A stretch of DNA of 61,402 nucleotides from Lachnospiraceae bacterium (lineage in GTDB: Bacteria; Bacillota; Clostridia; Lachnospirales; Lachnospiraceae), in contig CAJTHM010000029.1 in assembly GCA_910576125.1 (NCBI GenBank), positions 1 through 61,402 of the forward strand. Direction: 5' to 3'. Under the pieces are notes generated by a model, which was given only the letters and a program-made list of their open reading frames with translations, was not told the DNA's origin and did not search any database. Shown one piece after another: positions 8,250 through 17,913 of this stretch (the stretch's first letter is position 1; every line of letters begins with the position of its first letter). The position numbers were made by a program, and so were the translations under genes.

Positions 8250-9060
8250 TCCCGCCGTCCGAAACGGAACCGTTCAGGCCGTATTTCGCAACCGTCTCCA
8301 TTGCGGACAGGAAATCTGCCGCATGGGATTCATCCAGATAATTCTCCGCCAGATACTTGGCCGCCTCCAGGCCAAAGGCCGCCATGTCCTGCCTTTCCTG
8401 TTCCGATAACCCCGAAGCGTCACCCGGCATGAGGTAATTCGAGATGATGTCCATCGTGGAACTAATCGCATTATCACCCGCCCCCGCAAGGCTGCTGTAA
8501 AGCTGTTCATTTGTCTCATAATTCGGGATGACGATTCTGTGCGTGTTTTCATGCTATATCACATTCTCCGCCTGGAATGCGGCAATCGAAACCGCCTTTT
8601 TGGTCATGATGTCCTCATAATATCTCTCGTCTGTTTCCTGCTCCATCAGCCTGCGTTTCAGGGTGCTTTCCTCGTTCAGACGGGCATATTACTCACGCCT
8701 TTTTTGCCGCCTGCTCCGCCTCAAACTGGCGCATTTCTTCCTCTGTCGGGCCAGATATGTTTCCACCCCCACTTGATCCTGCAGCATGGGAAATCTCCCC
8801 ATTTTCATCCAGTACAACTACGCAGGAATATATTCTGCCCGGTGGCAGTGTTGCCTGGTCTATCATAATAAAACTTTCTACTTTAGCCATTACCTGCTGT
8901 GCCAGAGCCGGGTCATTTTTCATTTTTTCTTCTAACGCAGGTTGCACAACGATTGCTTTCTTTCCAAGCGTAGAATCTATCCTCGACTGTACGCTTGCGT
9001 CCGCCAGTTTTGGTTCCGCCCCTGACGGTTTCCAATCTAAAACCGATTCATCAACCTTAT
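8250..9060 (-). pseudogene. Broken gene for an uncharacterized protein
   Basis: A continuous coding signal can be followed through one frameshift near 8700 (at a run of A) and one in-frame TAG near 8554: SDKVDESVLDWKPSGAEPKL, VVQPALEEKMKNDPALAQQV, IYSCVVVLDENGEISHAAGS, then after the shift YARLNEESTLKRRLMEQETD, KKAVSIAAFQAENVI, stop, IVIPNYETNEQLYSSLAGAG and MDIISNYLMPGDASGLSEQE. That is roughly 250 residues of an acidic soluble protein. It resembles Clostridial proteins of unknown function, but I cannot name a family. Both ends are fused to other remnants. Confidence 0.55.
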
Positions 9061-9323
9061 CACTGAAAACTTTTCATGGGGAAAATCATACCTCTGCCAT
9101 TTACCTTAAAATCCACTGTCCCCTGATATTTCTCCGCCGTGCTTTTGATAATGGCAAGCCCTATCCCGTGGGATTTCCTGTCCGCCTTATCCGTTACCGG
9201 GAACTCCTTCTTCGCCTTAAGCACCAGCCGCCCGTCAAAGCTGTTCTCCACTTTCAGGATGAGCAGGTTCCCTTTCTGCAGGGAGCTTATGCGGATAAAG
9301 GCATCCGCCCCCGATTCTTTCAC
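9060..9323 (-). pseudogene. GHKL histidine-kinase fragment (ATP-binding end only)
   Basis: The frame encodes only the last part of an AgrC-like kinase ATPase: VENSFDGRLV, then the G-box SHGIGLAIIKSTAEKYQGTV. Sensor, dimerization and N-box parts are missing. It begins immediately after the truncated response regulator below, and the end of the protein is replaced at a junction near 9060. Confidence 0.7.
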
Positions 9324-9325
9324 TT

Positions 9326-9610
9326 TCAGCTTCCGTAGAGGTCAAATGCGTCAAACACATAATCCCTGATGCCCGTAATGAACACCAGCACGGTATCCTC
9401 CCGCCTTTCACGCGGGCCCCTTGCCGCCTCTATGCCGTTCATGCCCTCCATCTGTATGTCAAGGAAAACGATGTCAAACCGCTTCCCCGATGCGAGCAGC
9501 TCCGCGTCCGCGGCATAGGCTTCTATGCGGCTCTCCGGCAGCTGTTCTTCCACCAGCCCGCATATATGCTCCCTGATTGCTTTCTCGTCATCCACAACTG
9601 CAATATCCAA
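9326..9610 (-). pseudogene. LytTR-type response regulator reduced to its receiver domain
   Basis: The 94 residues form a receiver domain: acidic pair DD (residues 7-8), phosphoacceptor Asp51 in VFLDIQM, Thr in VFITG and FDAFD near the end, where AgrA/LytTR proteins continue to a DNA-binding domain. Here the frame stops after FDLYGS and kinase sequence follows, so one deletion removed the LytTR domain and the front of the kinase. A direct-repeat site about 100 bases upstream resembles the site upstream of the intact regulator operon at 16.4 kb. Confidence 0.75.
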
Positions 9611-9938
9611 AATCCATCACCTCAAATCCTTAAAGGCATTCACTTAAAGATAGGTATCTATCTTTTTATATCGGCAGAAATATTCCGTTTTTCGGGCGGA
9701 GGGAACGGAACGACCATTTTTCGGGAACGAAAGGCAGAAATACAGTACGGAAAATCCCAAAACAGGTCTAAAGTTTTTTGCCATTCGTCCGATATAGAGG
9801 AAACGCAAACCGCCGTGTAAGCATATTACCTCTGATTCCCCCGCTTTCCAAATAGCTTTCTGAATAGGAAAAAGGGGCCTGTGAGCCCTTTCCCCCTTTC
9901 TCCTTAGTTCAGTTTCAGTAACCGGGATATATTGCCAA
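9611..9938. promoter_or_regulatory. Non-coding region with palindrome, direct-repeat site and terminator
   Basis: Three signals stand out. AAAGATAG-GTAT-CTATCTTT (9646-9665) is a perfect 8-base inverted repeat just upstream of the response-regulator start. On the minus strand, TCGTTCC occurs twice 17 bases apart around 9705-9731 (shared core CGAAAAATGG), a plausible LytTR binding site. A GC hairpin with T-run (9868-9896, minus strand) would end transcription coming from the MATE remnant. No gene is visible. Confidence 0.5.
9868..9896 (-). terminator. Terminator after the MATE/ABC remnant operon
   Basis: On the minus strand GGAAAGGGC, loop TCACAG, GCCCCTTTTTCC forms a stem followed by a T-run. 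It lies about 45 bases beyond the end of the MATE pseudogene. Confidence 0.5.
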
Positions 9939-10806
9939 TCATTCTGCCCCTGTCTGCGAAGCAGCCAATACCTTTATCTGTCGATTAATCTTAATTGCCA
10001 ATATGATAATAGCAACAAGAGTAAGTACGTCAGCTATGGGCTGCGCAAGGATAACACCGTTCAATCCTATATAGCGCGGCAGAAACATAATTACAGGAAT
10101 GAAGAAAACGCCTTGCCGCCCGATACTTAATAACCAGCCTCCGGCGGCTTTTCCAAGAGCAAGTGAAAGCATGGAATAAATCGCTTCTATTCCCATACCC
10201 GCAAACATTACGATATTTGCCCGCAATGCAAATGTCCCAATTTCAACCACTTCTAAATCATCAGCAGTAAACAGTGAAATAACCGGGGTAGCAAAAATCA
10301 ACATTAGAATTGTCATTAAGACACAAAACGTACTCATCCATATTAAGCCGGTTTTGTAGAAACCTTGGCGGCTCCCTCGCTCGAAGCAATGTTATTCATA
10401 GTGACATTGAAGATATTGAAAATAGAGCTAATGACGTAAATCATTGCATATTCACGGGCATAAGGATAAATAGTGTCTGTTGTTCCCAATGCGTATAAAA
10501 TCGGGCGCACAAATGCAACGATTATTACAATCATGACCGCTGCGATTGACAAGCCCGAATAAAGAGCTGTGGAAGCAACATGGTTTGCCTGTTCCTTATC
10601 CTTTGCCCCTAAAAGCCGGGAGAGGATGGAAACGTAATAGAAACAGCCCCCATTTGGCTTGTTCCAAGCCCACCCACAAAATAAGCGTCTACAAGGTTAT
10701 AAATACCTGTGACAAGCATACCGATCATGGTTGGAAGTCCCATTTTAAGAAGTACCTGCGGAATGGGAGCGTTCCGCAGTATTGATACTCGTGTTTCGTT
10801 GTTCAT
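9939..10806 (-). pseudogene. MATE-family efflux pump with deletions and frameshifts
   Basis: Three separate frames together give an incomplete MATE transporter: start MNNETRVSILRNAPIPQVLL ... GIYNLVDAYFVGGLGTSQMG, then IAAVMIVIIVAFVRPILYAL ... SIFNIFNVTMNNIASSEG, then VISLFTADDLEVVEIGTFAL ... ILAQPIADVLTLVAIIILAI. MATE proteins have about 450 residues and 12 helices; here the coding length is below 290 residues. The break at 10600-10620 and the one near 10340 each drop conserved segments. The ATG overlaps the stop of the upstream permease (ACATGAAC), so it was translationally coupled. Confidence 0.85.
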
Positions 10807-11636
10807 GTGTTATTTCTCCTTAGCTTTGAAAATTTAGCAACTGCCTCGACACGGCTGTCAACCTTATCCATAAAACAAATCGCCCAGCCAACAGCTAATA
10901 GCGCGACCATTACCAGCATAGACGCCCCTGCCATAAGGGGCAGCATGGAACGCATTTTTGCAGTGAGCTGCCTGTACAGGAAAAGGCGGCTGCCACGGTA
11001 TTTCCATTCATCGCTTTTCAAGCATGAAAGCAGCCGCCGGAAAAGCAAAACAAAAAATCCATAAACGGAAACAACAAGGAACGTGACAGCAAGGACATTC
11101 ACAATATCCGGCAGATTCCTGACAGCGGAAAGCACCATAACCGCTATCCCTGCGATTCCCAATAATACTGACAGCAACGCCATGGGTGTGCTGTCCTTCG
11201 CCTCCCCGCTTCCATCCCCGCTGGCTGCCTTATCAAAGTAAATCAATTCCCGTACATTAAGTTTCCGAACCGCCCGCTTTACCCTTACAGAAGATATACC
11301 TAAGATCGCCCCCATATAAAACAGGGTCAGGATAACCGCCCCTGCTGACACTTCAAAGGAAAAACTGAACGGAACCGCATACATCCCGCATATTACGGCC
11401 TTAACAGCCTGAAAAAACCACGTTCCAAGGACCATGATGAAGACCACCATGATACTGACCACGACAATCAAAAACGGCAGGATTGATGGTTCTTTTATTA
11501 TGGCGGAAATTTCTTCTGAAAACACAACCATATTAAATGACAGCATCAAGACCACGGTGATGACCAGCGTAATGATATAAATAATGTAATCCATCGCCTG
11601 CCTTTTCGCATTTCTCTTGGACAACTTTTTCAGCAT
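10803..11636 (-). pseudogene. FtsX-type ABC permease (BceB/VraE-like), deleted
   Basis: The 277 residues begin like peptide-antibiotic transporter permeases (MLKKLSKRNAKRQAMDYIIY ... SFNMVVF) and contain several helices, but BceB-type permeases have roughly 620-670 residues with a large extracellular domain. Here VFIMVLGTWFFQAVKAVICG joins two regions that should be far apart, and the end (EAVAKFSKLRRNNT) is abrupt. So at least two in-frame deletions are likely. It is translationally coupled to the ATPase upstream (11630-11636 overlap) and to the MATE remnant downstream. I call it non-functional. Confidence 0.65.
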
Positions 11637-12491
11637 AGTCCCGCACCTCCAAAGGCAGATACTTCTGACAGAATCGCATGGTAGAAATCAACCCTGCTCT
11701 GCCGCACTCTGCAAAGCTCCTTATTGATTTGCCCGTCTTTCAGGAAAAGGACACGGTTTCCGTAACTGGCGGAAAGCGGATCATGTGTCACCATCAAAAC
11801 GGTTGCTTTTTCCTGCCCATTTAATTCCGTCAGCAATGCCAGCAACTGTCTGGCAGACACAGAATCCAAGGCCCCTGTCGGTTCTTCTGCCAGAACCAGC
11901 CCGGGCTTATTCACAAATGCTCTTGCACAGGCACACCTCTGTTTCTGCCCGCCGGATACCTGTGCCGGAAACTTGGCAGCTATATCCTCTATCCCCAGCC
12001 GCTGCATTAAACTTCTGACAGTGCTTTTTATCTCTTTCGCCGGAATATCCTTGATTGCCAGCGGCAGTGCAATGTTTTCCTCAATGCTGAGGGTATCCAG
12101 CAGATTAAAATCCTGAAAAATGAATCCAAGATTCTCCTGCCGGAACCTGGCTGATTTTTGCTGTGGCAATGATGCCAAGTCCTGACTACCCAAATAAATA
12201 TGCCCTGCATCTATTGTATCAATGGTTGAGATGCAATTTATACTGCTTAACGATTTCACTTGCCATGAAACCAGACTGCATAACGCTGACTGGTTCAATC
12301 ACATGATTGCAATAGGCAGTATTCAGCGTTATGCAGTATAGCAGGGTCGTTTTGCCGGAACCAGAGGGCCCCATGATGCTTACAAACTCACCTGCACTTA
12401 CTTCAAAATCCACCCTGTCAAGCGCTTTCTTTAAGTTTGGCTCCCTTCCGTAATATTTTTCAGCATTTTCAACACTTAAAACCATATCCAT
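11630..12491 (-). pseudogene. ABC transporter ATPase (BceA-type) split by a small insertion
   Basis: The N-terminal part (from ATG 12491; GGGGAGG upstream) has the A-loop region and Walker A GPSGSGKTTLLYCI. After about 100 foreign bases the correct sequence resumes in another frame: STIDTIDAGHIYLGSQDL, Q-loop FIFQDFNLLD, signature VSGGQKQR, Walker B LVLAEEPTGALD, H-loop MVTHD. Walker B reads AEEP instead of the usual ADEP. Without the insertion it would be a normal BceA-like ATPase of about 250 residues. The C-terminus overlaps the permease. These systems export or sense cell-wall peptides; this copy is broken. Confidence 0.8.
12236..12343. repeat. Small insertion with a 15-base inverted repeat
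   Basis: Within the ATPase gene, ACTGCATAACGCTGA (12275-12289) and TCAGCGTTATGCAGT (12323-12337) are perfect inverted repeats around a 33-base spacer that itself contains CAATCA-CA-TGATTG. The insert sits exactly between LLYCI and STIDTIDAG of the ATPase. It looks like a miniature non-autonomous element or hairpin, but I see no second copy in the window. Confidence 0.5.
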
Positions 12492-12505
12492 ACCCATCCT
12501 CCCCA

Positions 12506-13246
12506 TTAGCCAAATACCAGACTGCATACCAGCATACTCACCGGCTGGTGGAACAGATAAATCCATATTGTCCTGCTCCCAATAGCGGATAAGACCGGAA
12601 CCTTAAACCGGGCTGCGGCTTTCCATGTGTCATGCTCCCTGAATATTCCATTGAAAAAATAACCGCACAGATACAGGAACATCCATGGAATCATAGGGAA
12701 ATAGTCGCTTGATTTAAAGCCTGGAAAAGGAAAACCAAATGGTGTCAGAATCTTTATGGAATAGCATATTGCCGGAACCTGTATACCGCCCCCAATCCCG
12801 ATATAACCATGCTGTATCTGCTTGCAGAGGATAAACAGCACAAAACAGATTCCCAATCCCCAGGCCGGAGAGACTTTCTTTATCACCTTCTGGAGCGGGA
12901 ACATCAGCAGGACTGCACATCCCATAAAATTCAATATCCCGAACCATATGGTTTCCGACGGGATGATGATAAGGGTAACAAGCGAAATAACAAAGCCATA
13001 CAGATTGAAACTTAAACCCCGCCGAAGGTTCCCCTCCATCCCCCACTGCCATACAAATCCCGAAATGAAAATAAAGGTCTGGCAGATCATCTGCTGCCAG
13101 ATGTGGATTGCGGGAAGTCCATACCAAAGAGGGTTCTTCCCATAGACAATAAACACATCATACAAAAAATGGAATACAGCCATGTTGACAATGGCAACAC
13201 CCCGGATTCCGTCAACCAGGCAATACCTTTTTTTCTGTGCCTCCAT
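12506..13246 (-). CDS. Membrane acyltransferase of the DUF1624/HGSNAT type
   Basis: The 246-residue protein has about seven membrane segments. It starts KKRYCLVDGIRGVAIVNMAV with FHFLYD shortly after, matching the first helix and catalytic His region of heparan-alpha-glucosaminide acetyltransferase-like (DUF1624) proteins, and ends with FLYLCGYFFNGIF ... IGSRTIWIYLFHQPV. Such proteins are predicted to acetylate surface sugars using cytosolic acyl donor. ATG 13246 follows AGGAG; an upstream in-frame ATG lacks one. It ends 15 bases before the broken ABC ATPase, so the two were one operon. The gene appears complete. Confidence 0.7.
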   Translation of the reverse strand: MEAQKKRYCLVDGIRGVAIVNMAVFHFLYDVFIVYGKNPLWYGLPAIHIWQQMICQTFIFISGFVWQWGMEGNLRRGLSFNLYGFVISLVTLIIIPSETIWFGILNFMGCAVLLMFPLQKVIKKVSPAWGLGICFVLFILCKQIQHGYIGIGGGIQVPAICYSIKILTPFGFPFPGFKSSDYFPMIPWMFLYLCGYFFNGIFREHDTWKAAARFKVPVLSAIGSRTIWIYLFHQPVSMLVCSLVFG

Positions 13247-13340
13247 AAACACCACTCCTGTCAAAATATGATTCATGGTTTCAGCATAACAGACAGCACC
13301 CTTTATGTCGGCACATTGCAAAAATTAAACGTTTGCAGGT

Positions 13341-13375
13341 AAAAAATAAGAAGTCCGGAATATTCTGCCGGACTC
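13341..13375 (-). terminator. Terminator after the histidine kinase gene
   Basis: On the minus strand AGTCCGG, a nine-base loop and CCGGACT are followed by TTCTTATTTTTT. It lies about 30 bases after the kinase stop and separates the two-component operon from the acyltransferase gene. Confidence 0.75.
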
Positions 13376-13405
13376 CCTGCTCACTATATATCATATATAA
13401 AAAAA

Positions 13406-14473
13406 TCATTCGGTATCTGCATCTTCCAAAAACAGGAGGACACTGGCATGGAAATCCCCATCCTGGACCGTTGCCGTCAGGCTTCCATGATACTTCTCTG
13501 CAATCCTCCGGATATTTTTCAGCCCAAACCCATGCTCTTCAGAAGCCCCGGATGTCTGCCCTTTCCCGGAACAATTATTCTGTGTGCTGATGCAGAGGAT
13601 GCCCCGGTCATATTTCATCATGATGTGGAATGCCGGTTCCGTTACATCCGTCAGGGCATTCAAGGCATTTTCAAACAGGTTGCTCAGAATCACATTGACA
13701 TCAAAAACGGGGATTCCCAGATGCTCCGGAATCTGGATTTTCCAGGAGACATCAACGCCTGAACTCTTTGCTTTTGAGATCATGTAATTCAGGATACTGT
13801 CAATCTTTTCGTTCCCGGTGGCGACATATTCCCCGCTGTTCTCCATAAATGCTCCCATAGACGCAAGGTACTTAAGCGCCTCTTCGTTTTCCCCTCCGGA
13901 CACCATATCCATGAGCATTTTTATGTGGTGCTTCATATCGTGCTTCAAGGCGCGGATATTATGCTGCGACTGCCTTATGATGCCGAACTGGTTCTCATAG
14001 ATGCGAACCTCCTGCTCCAGCAGTTCACGCTCCCGCTCCTGCCGGGATTTCCCTGCTTTCTCCAGAATCATCCCAAAAACAAAAAACAAACTGACAGAAA
14101 TGGATGTAACGATTAAATACTGGCGGCTGTCAGCAACCGTCTTAAAAAGGACAGACGCAATGCTCCATTTCCCGATCCAGTATACCGTGGAGAGGATAAC
14201 CGCCATCAGCAGACGCCGTGTCACTTTGCCCTGGTAGCAGAAAGACATTGCTAATAAAAACGGAATCTCTACCAGCAAAAAGAACAGGTCCATCGCGGCA
14301 ATTCCCTGCCCAATATAGGAAACGCTTATGAGAAAGCCCTCAAATATCCACAACACTGTAAAGAGGGCTGTCACAATTTTCTTGGAAACCCTGCACTTTC
14401 CAATGCAGACAGAAAAACAGCGCATATAAAGGCAGATGCGGACTGCCGCCAGTATGATGACAAGACTTTTCAT
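13406..14473 (-). CDS. GHKL (AgrC-like) sensor histidine kinase
   Basis: The N-terminal half holds about six membrane segments. The cytoplasmic half has the H-box ALKHDMKHHIKMLMDM, the N-box NLFENALNALTD and the G-box EHGFGLKNIRRIAEKYHGS of GHKL kinases that sense peptides or other extracellular ligands. Length (355 residues from ATG 14473) is normal. ATG 14473 has AGGCAGG at good distance; GTG 14491, which overlaps the regulator stop as GTGA, is an alternative that adds six residues. It is the partner of the LytTR regulator just upstream and is followed by a terminator. The pair appears intact. Confidence 0.9.
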   Translation of the reverse strand: MKSLVIILAAVRICLYMRCFSVCIGKCRVSKKIVTALFTVLWIFEGFLISVSYIGQGIAAMDLFFLLVEIPFLLAMSFCYQGKVTRRLLMAVILSTVYWIGKWSIASVLFKTVADSRQYLIVTSISVSLFFVFGMILEKAGKSRQERERELLEQEVRIYENQFGIIRQSQHNIRALKHDMKHHIKMLMDMVSGGENEEALKYLASMGAFMENSGEYVATGNEKIDSILNYMISKAKSSGVDVSWKIQIPEHLGIPVFDVNVILSNLFENALNALTDVTEPAFHIMMKYDRGILCISTQNNCSGKGQTSGASEEHGFGLKNIRRIAEKYHGSLTATVQDGDFHASVLLFLEDADTE

Positions 14474-14487
14474 GACAGACACCTGCC

Positions 14488-15213
14488 TCACCCCCTTTGA
14501 TACCTTTCCGTTAAATTCTCTTTCATTGCCTTCCGGTACTTCTGGCTGATCGGTAGGCGCGTGCCGTCTGTCATCTGAACAGAATCATAATGATAAACCG
14601 AAACAAATGCTGTGTTTACGATATAGGATTTATGGATGATCCAGAATCCTTTTCCCTCCACCTGCTCCCATACCTCCCGCATGGCACCGTAAAATTCCTT
14701 CTGTCCCGAACCGGTATATATTTCAATTTTCCTGCCATTGCAGGCAAAGTAATGTATCTCGTCCAGATACAGCCTGCAGACCGACTTCCCTGCATGATAA
14801 TAAAATTCATTTTTATTGGCTTCACTCAGCCGTATGAACTGCTCCAATACAGCAGCCACTTTCTCTTTGGTGAGCGGCTTGATCAGGAAGTCCAGGGGAC
14901 GCACCTGGAACAGGCTCATGGCGTAGGTTTCTTTAGAAGAAATATAAACAATGCTGATCTTATCGTTTCCAAGCTGCTCCCTGATCTGCTTTCCGACCTG
15001 CACGCCATCCATCTCCAAAAGCTGGATATCCAGAAAACATAAGTCATACAGGCACTGCTCCTGAATGGAACGGTAAAATGCCTCCCCGGAATAGAAGACT
15101 TCCGTTTCAATCTGCAAAGCCCGGCGGTCTGCAAAATCCAGAACTATTTTTTCCAAATCAGAACAAGTGCCAATTTCATCGTCACATATCGCAATCCGTT
15201 TCAGTTCTGCCAC
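14488..15213 (-). CDS. LytTR-family response regulator
   Basis: The receiver domain (residues 1-125) has the acidic DDE cluster at 11-13 and phosphoacceptor Asp62 in CFLDIQL; LSEANKNEFYYHAGKSVCRL begins the LytTR DNA-binding domain (about 135-238), with KGFWIIHKSYIVNTAFVSVY typical of that fold. GTG 15213 is the start, after AAAGGAAAGAG. Such regulators bind paired direct repeats; a matching repeat lies about 160 bases upstream of the first gene of this operon, suggesting autoregulation. Targets might include the MBL protein and the (now broken) ABC transporter. Confidence 0.9.
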   Translation of the reverse strand: MAELKRIAICDDEIGTCSDLEKIVLDFADRRALQIETEVFYSGEAFYRSIQEQCLYDLCFLDIQLLEMDGVQVGKQIREQLGNDKISIVYISSKETYAMSLFQVRPLDFLIKPLTKEKVAAVLEQFIRLSEANKNEFYYHAGKSVCRLYLDEIHYFACNGRKIEIYTGSGQKEFYGAMREVWEQVEGKGFWIIHKSYIVNTAFVSVYHYDSVQMTDGTRLPISQKYRKAMKENLTERYQRG

Positions 15214-15434
15214 CTCTTTCCTTTTTCTGCCCTTAAATATTCATCTTGCAGTACAAAATCCATCTCCCTGAACGTGCCAGCCATTCCTCCTACAAGGCTC
15301 CACTGGCGCTGCATATAGGATTTGAGGTTTTCCGTACTTTGCCGATAAGCCTCACAAGCCACCTGCGGATTATCAAAACTACAACCTTTGCCACAGCAGC
15401 ATACTGTCCTGGAACGTAGCTGCCAATTTCCCAT
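15201..15434 (-). CDS. Possible small gene between MBL protein and regulator
   Basis: An open frame runs from within the end of the MBL gene to a stop inside the first codons of the regulator. The last 55 residues (SFDNPQVACEAYRQSTENLK, QWSLVGGMAGTFREMDFVLQ, DEYLRAEKGKRWQN) look protein-like, and the ATGA-style overlap with the regulator suggests coupling. A start is unclear; GTG near 15359 has only a weak ribosome site. It could be the displaced C-terminus of the MBL gene after a frameshift. No family recognised. Confidence 0.3.
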   Translation of the reverse strand: MGNWQLRSRTVCCCGKGCSFDNPQVACEAYRQSTENLKSYMQRQWSLVGGMAGTFREMDFVLQDEYLRAEKGKRWQN

Positions 15435-16257
15435 TGTCTTTCAGCCATGAGAGATATGAACGCACCGTGCTGCCAACCAACACATACTGCTCAAAATTCA
15501 TGGAAAGCCCATAGCCTTTGAACACTTCCTGCAAAATTCTTTCAAAGCACATCGGCTCCATGCAGATGGATAAAATCCTCTCCGCCACCTCATGTACCTT
15601 ATTCCTGTTGTAGCAAACAAGTTCCCTGATATCGGCAGACGCTTCCGCATGGGCAGGAACGAACATGGCGGCTTCCATTCCCTCCACCATATCCAGCGTT
15701 TTCAGATAGGCTCCCACATCATAAATGAAAGAAACAGCATACTTCTCCAACGTTTCCCTGCTACTGATGCAGTCCGCAAGGAACACCACACCGTCCGGCA
15801 TACGGAACCCAACCATGTCAAAGAAATGTCCCGGCAAAGGTATAGTCTCTATCTCCTTCGGAAACCCTTCATCTGAAAAATCCGTCACATTGCTGTCCTG
15901 CGCCATCAGAAACTTATGCCGCAAATCCTTACACGGATAACCACCGTAAAGGAAAGCCGGCTCCAAGACCGGATATGTTGTAAAAGCCGCCTCTATGCCG
16001 CCGGAATAAACTTTGCACCCTGTTTGCCCCTGTAGGTAACGGTTCCCACCGATATGGTCTGCATTGGAGTGCGTATTCAGGATTGCCGTCAGATTCCACC
16101 CGTTTTTATCCAGTATCTGCCTGACCTTCCTCCCCGCATCCTTATCATTCCCGCTGTCAACCAGATAGACATGATCCTTGTCCGGGGCATAGACACCTAT
16201 CTTTGCTGGGCAGTTTATGTAATAGCATTTCTCACTGACCTGAACCAATTCATACAT
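15379..16257 (-). CDS. MBL-fold metallo-hydrolase
   Basis: The 292-residue protein shows the metallo-beta-lactamase fold: VYLVDSGN (strand and Asp), NTHSNADHIGG (residues 61-71), GHFFD and VFLADC. The metal motif is HSNADH rather than the classical HxHxDH, so one histidine ligand is an Asn; this variant occurs in some MBL subfamilies. Substrate unknown. AAGGAGGAG before ATG 16257 fixes the start. It is the first gene of an operon with the LytTR/GHKL pair, an unusual companion. Confidence 0.8.
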   Translation of the reverse strand: MYELVQVSEKCYYINCPAKIGVYAPDKDHVYLVDSGNDKDAGRKVRQILDKNGWNLTAILNTHSNADHIGGNRYLQGQTGCKVYSGGIEAAFTTYPVLEPAFLYGGYPCKDLRHKFLMAQDSNVTDFSDEGFPKEIETIPLPGHFFDMVGFRMPDGVVFLADCISSRETLEKYAVSFIYDVGAYLKTLDMVEGMEAAMFVPAHAEASADIRELVCYNRNKVHEVAERILSICMEPMCFERILQEVFKGYGLSMNFEQYVLVGSTVRSYLSWLKDNGKLAATFQDSMLLWQRL

Positions 16258-16373
16258 TTTTCGTCTCCTCCTTGTTCTGTTGCTTCCTAAATTACTTCGA
16301 CTGAAAACCGTTTCCACTAAAGTAAAAGCATCCACCGAATTATACCATAAAAATTTTCTGTTTTTCATCCGAT

Positions 16374-16402
16374 GGCACGAAACGACTATTTTTCAGGAAT
16401 AG
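16374..16402 (-). promoter_or_regulatory. Direct-repeat site, probable LytTR binding site
   Basis: The block ACGACTATTTTTCAGGAATA (16382-16401) closely matches ACGACCATTTTTCGGGAACG upstream of the truncated regulator at 9.6 kb. Read on the minus strand it gives TTCTATTCC and TCGTTTC spaced by TGAAAAATAG, i.e. two half-sites about 17 bases apart. It lies about 120 bases upstream of the MBL start. Binding by the LytTR regulator is inference. Confidence 0.5.
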
Positions 16403-16499
16403 AAAGCATAGATTTACTATGGAGTCCTTTCGCATTTTATGGAATTATTTCGGCATACATGGTATACTTGCCATATTAGATTTTACGGAGGTGTGGCTG

Positions 16500-17504
16500 A
16501 TGAATTTTTCATTATTAGAAGGTTTCCACTCAAAATGGCAGGATATCCTTGTGATTGGGAAAACCACAGAACGGAATGGAATAAAATACCATATTGTCGG
16601 CATGACCTTATCCGATGAAGCAAAACTATACATTATAGAACCATACATGGAACCGGAAAGCCAGAACAGGAAAGGCATCCGTAATCACAGGAGGATGCTG
16701 AAAGAGCATGAAAGGCACGGATACAGTTATCTGCATTGCAGTGAGCTCTGCCTTGGTGATGTGCATCTCAAGATACAGGGCGGCATGGGCAGCCCTATGG
16801 ATTCTGATAATTATGGAATGATCCAGTTGTTTTTCGATATGATGGGTGCTGGCTGGACAGTTCCCGAATGGCTGAAAGATATAGATTGGGAGAATCTCAT
16901 TCTGTTGACGCTGAACATAGCGGAGGTTTCGAAGCTGCCCCATCTTACACCTCAAACACCCATCACGATAACGCACAGGCCAAATCCCATCCAGCATATA
17001 ATAGAAAAGACAGTTACCCTGAATGTCGGGAAATCCCGTTCTTTCTGTTTCGTGGATAATCATGGAGATGAGGTGCTTTGCCATATAAATTCTGTTGCCT
17101 TGATAGATGTGTGGAAAAATACGGAAGAGGAATTGAACAATCCCAAACTGGCAGAAAGGTTTTCCCCGGAACAGTTGAAAGAGGCGGCAAAACATAGTTA
17201 TGATGCATTGGAGCAATGCTGTCCTAAAGGGATGTGCTATATAGGCATAGAATATGAATGCAGTAAAAATTATGACCTTACCTTCTACTCCAAACAATAT
17301 TTGAAATCCCGCCCGGAAACACATCAGGGAAGTTCCCATTTTCTCATGATGCGCTTAAAACCCGATCAGGAAACAGGAACGCACGGACTTCCGCTGAAAG
17401 GCTGTGTGATACAGACACCAGTTCCTCCGGATACCATCAAAATTCCTGCGGAACTGTTTTTATACCATGAAAGAGTAGATGAGTGGACTGAAACTATTAT
17501 ATAA
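16500..17504 (+). CDS. Uncharacterized 334-residue protein
   Basis: ATG 16500 follows GGAGG and begins MNFSLLEGFHSKWQDILVIG. The protein has no membrane segment or signal; it is rich in aromatic residues, Cys and His (LHCSELCLGDVHLK, ALEQCCPKGMCYIGIEYECS). No family is recognised. An extension to 16419 lacks a ribosome site. It sits between the LytTR operon (divergent) and the type III toxin-antitoxin locus, a typical place for accessory or defence genes, but nothing in the sequence shows such a role. Confidence 0.65.
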   Translation: MNFSLLEGFHSKWQDILVIGKTTERNGIKYHIVGMTLSDEAKLYIIEPYMEPESQNRKGIRNHRRMLKEHERHGYSYLHCSELCLGDVHLKIQGGMGSPMDSDNYGMIQLFFDMMGAGWTVPEWLKDIDWENLILLTLNIAEVSKLPHLTPQTPITITHRPNPIQHIIEKTVTLNVGKSRSFCFVDNHGDEVLCHINSVALIDVWKNTEEELNNPKLAERFSPEQLKEAAKHSYDALEQCCPKGMCYIGIEYECSKNYDLTFYSKQYLKSRPETHQGSSHFLMMRLKPDQETGTHGLPLKGCVIQTPVPPDTIKIPAELFLYHERVDEWTETII

Positions 17505-17878
17505 AAATGAAATGCTAAAACAGCCCTTTTTCATCGTTATCATTTATCCATTAAATTTTTACCGCTTTGCTCATATCAAACACGGAAACTCTGCATACTA
17601 TCACGCAAAACTCCATACAAACACGAAAACTCCGAACAGTTTCCGTAAATCCCTTGATTTCAAGCCATTTCTCAACACTTTCGCCAAATCGTACAAAAAT
17701 CCTATGGCATTATTTCTGAATAGCCGCCTGTGCCGCTGTTATACTTTGATGACTTTTACCCCTCTTTACCCCATTTACCCCACCCAATTCGACATTCGAC
17801 AAACGGGATTCGACAAAATCCCCTTGCTTTTATGCGAAATCCGGCATAAAATGATTTCAGCGGAATTTTTCATTTTTA
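17505..17878. repeat. Gene-free stretch with clusters of short direct repeats
   Basis: Three families of short repeats follow one another. CACG-N-AAAACTC-like units occur three times between 17580 and 17635; TTTACCCC occurs three times at 9-10 base steps (17755-17782); ATTCGAC occurs three times between 17787 and 17815. No convincing gene is present. They could be protein-binding sites for the adjacent toxin-antitoxin promoter or remnants of an iteron-type origin. Confidence 0.4.
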
Positions 17879-17907
17879 TTGACATATTTCCCGCAAAAAC
17901 GTATAAT
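17879..17907 (+). promoter_or_regulatory. Consensus promoter of the RNA antitoxin
   Basis: Perfect TTGACA (17879-17884), exactly 17 bases, perfect TATAAT (17902-17907). It is the strongest promoter visible in the window and lies about 25 bases before the first antitoxin repeat, as expected for the high antitoxin RNA levels these systems need. Confidence 0.85.
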
Positions 17908-17913
17908 AATATC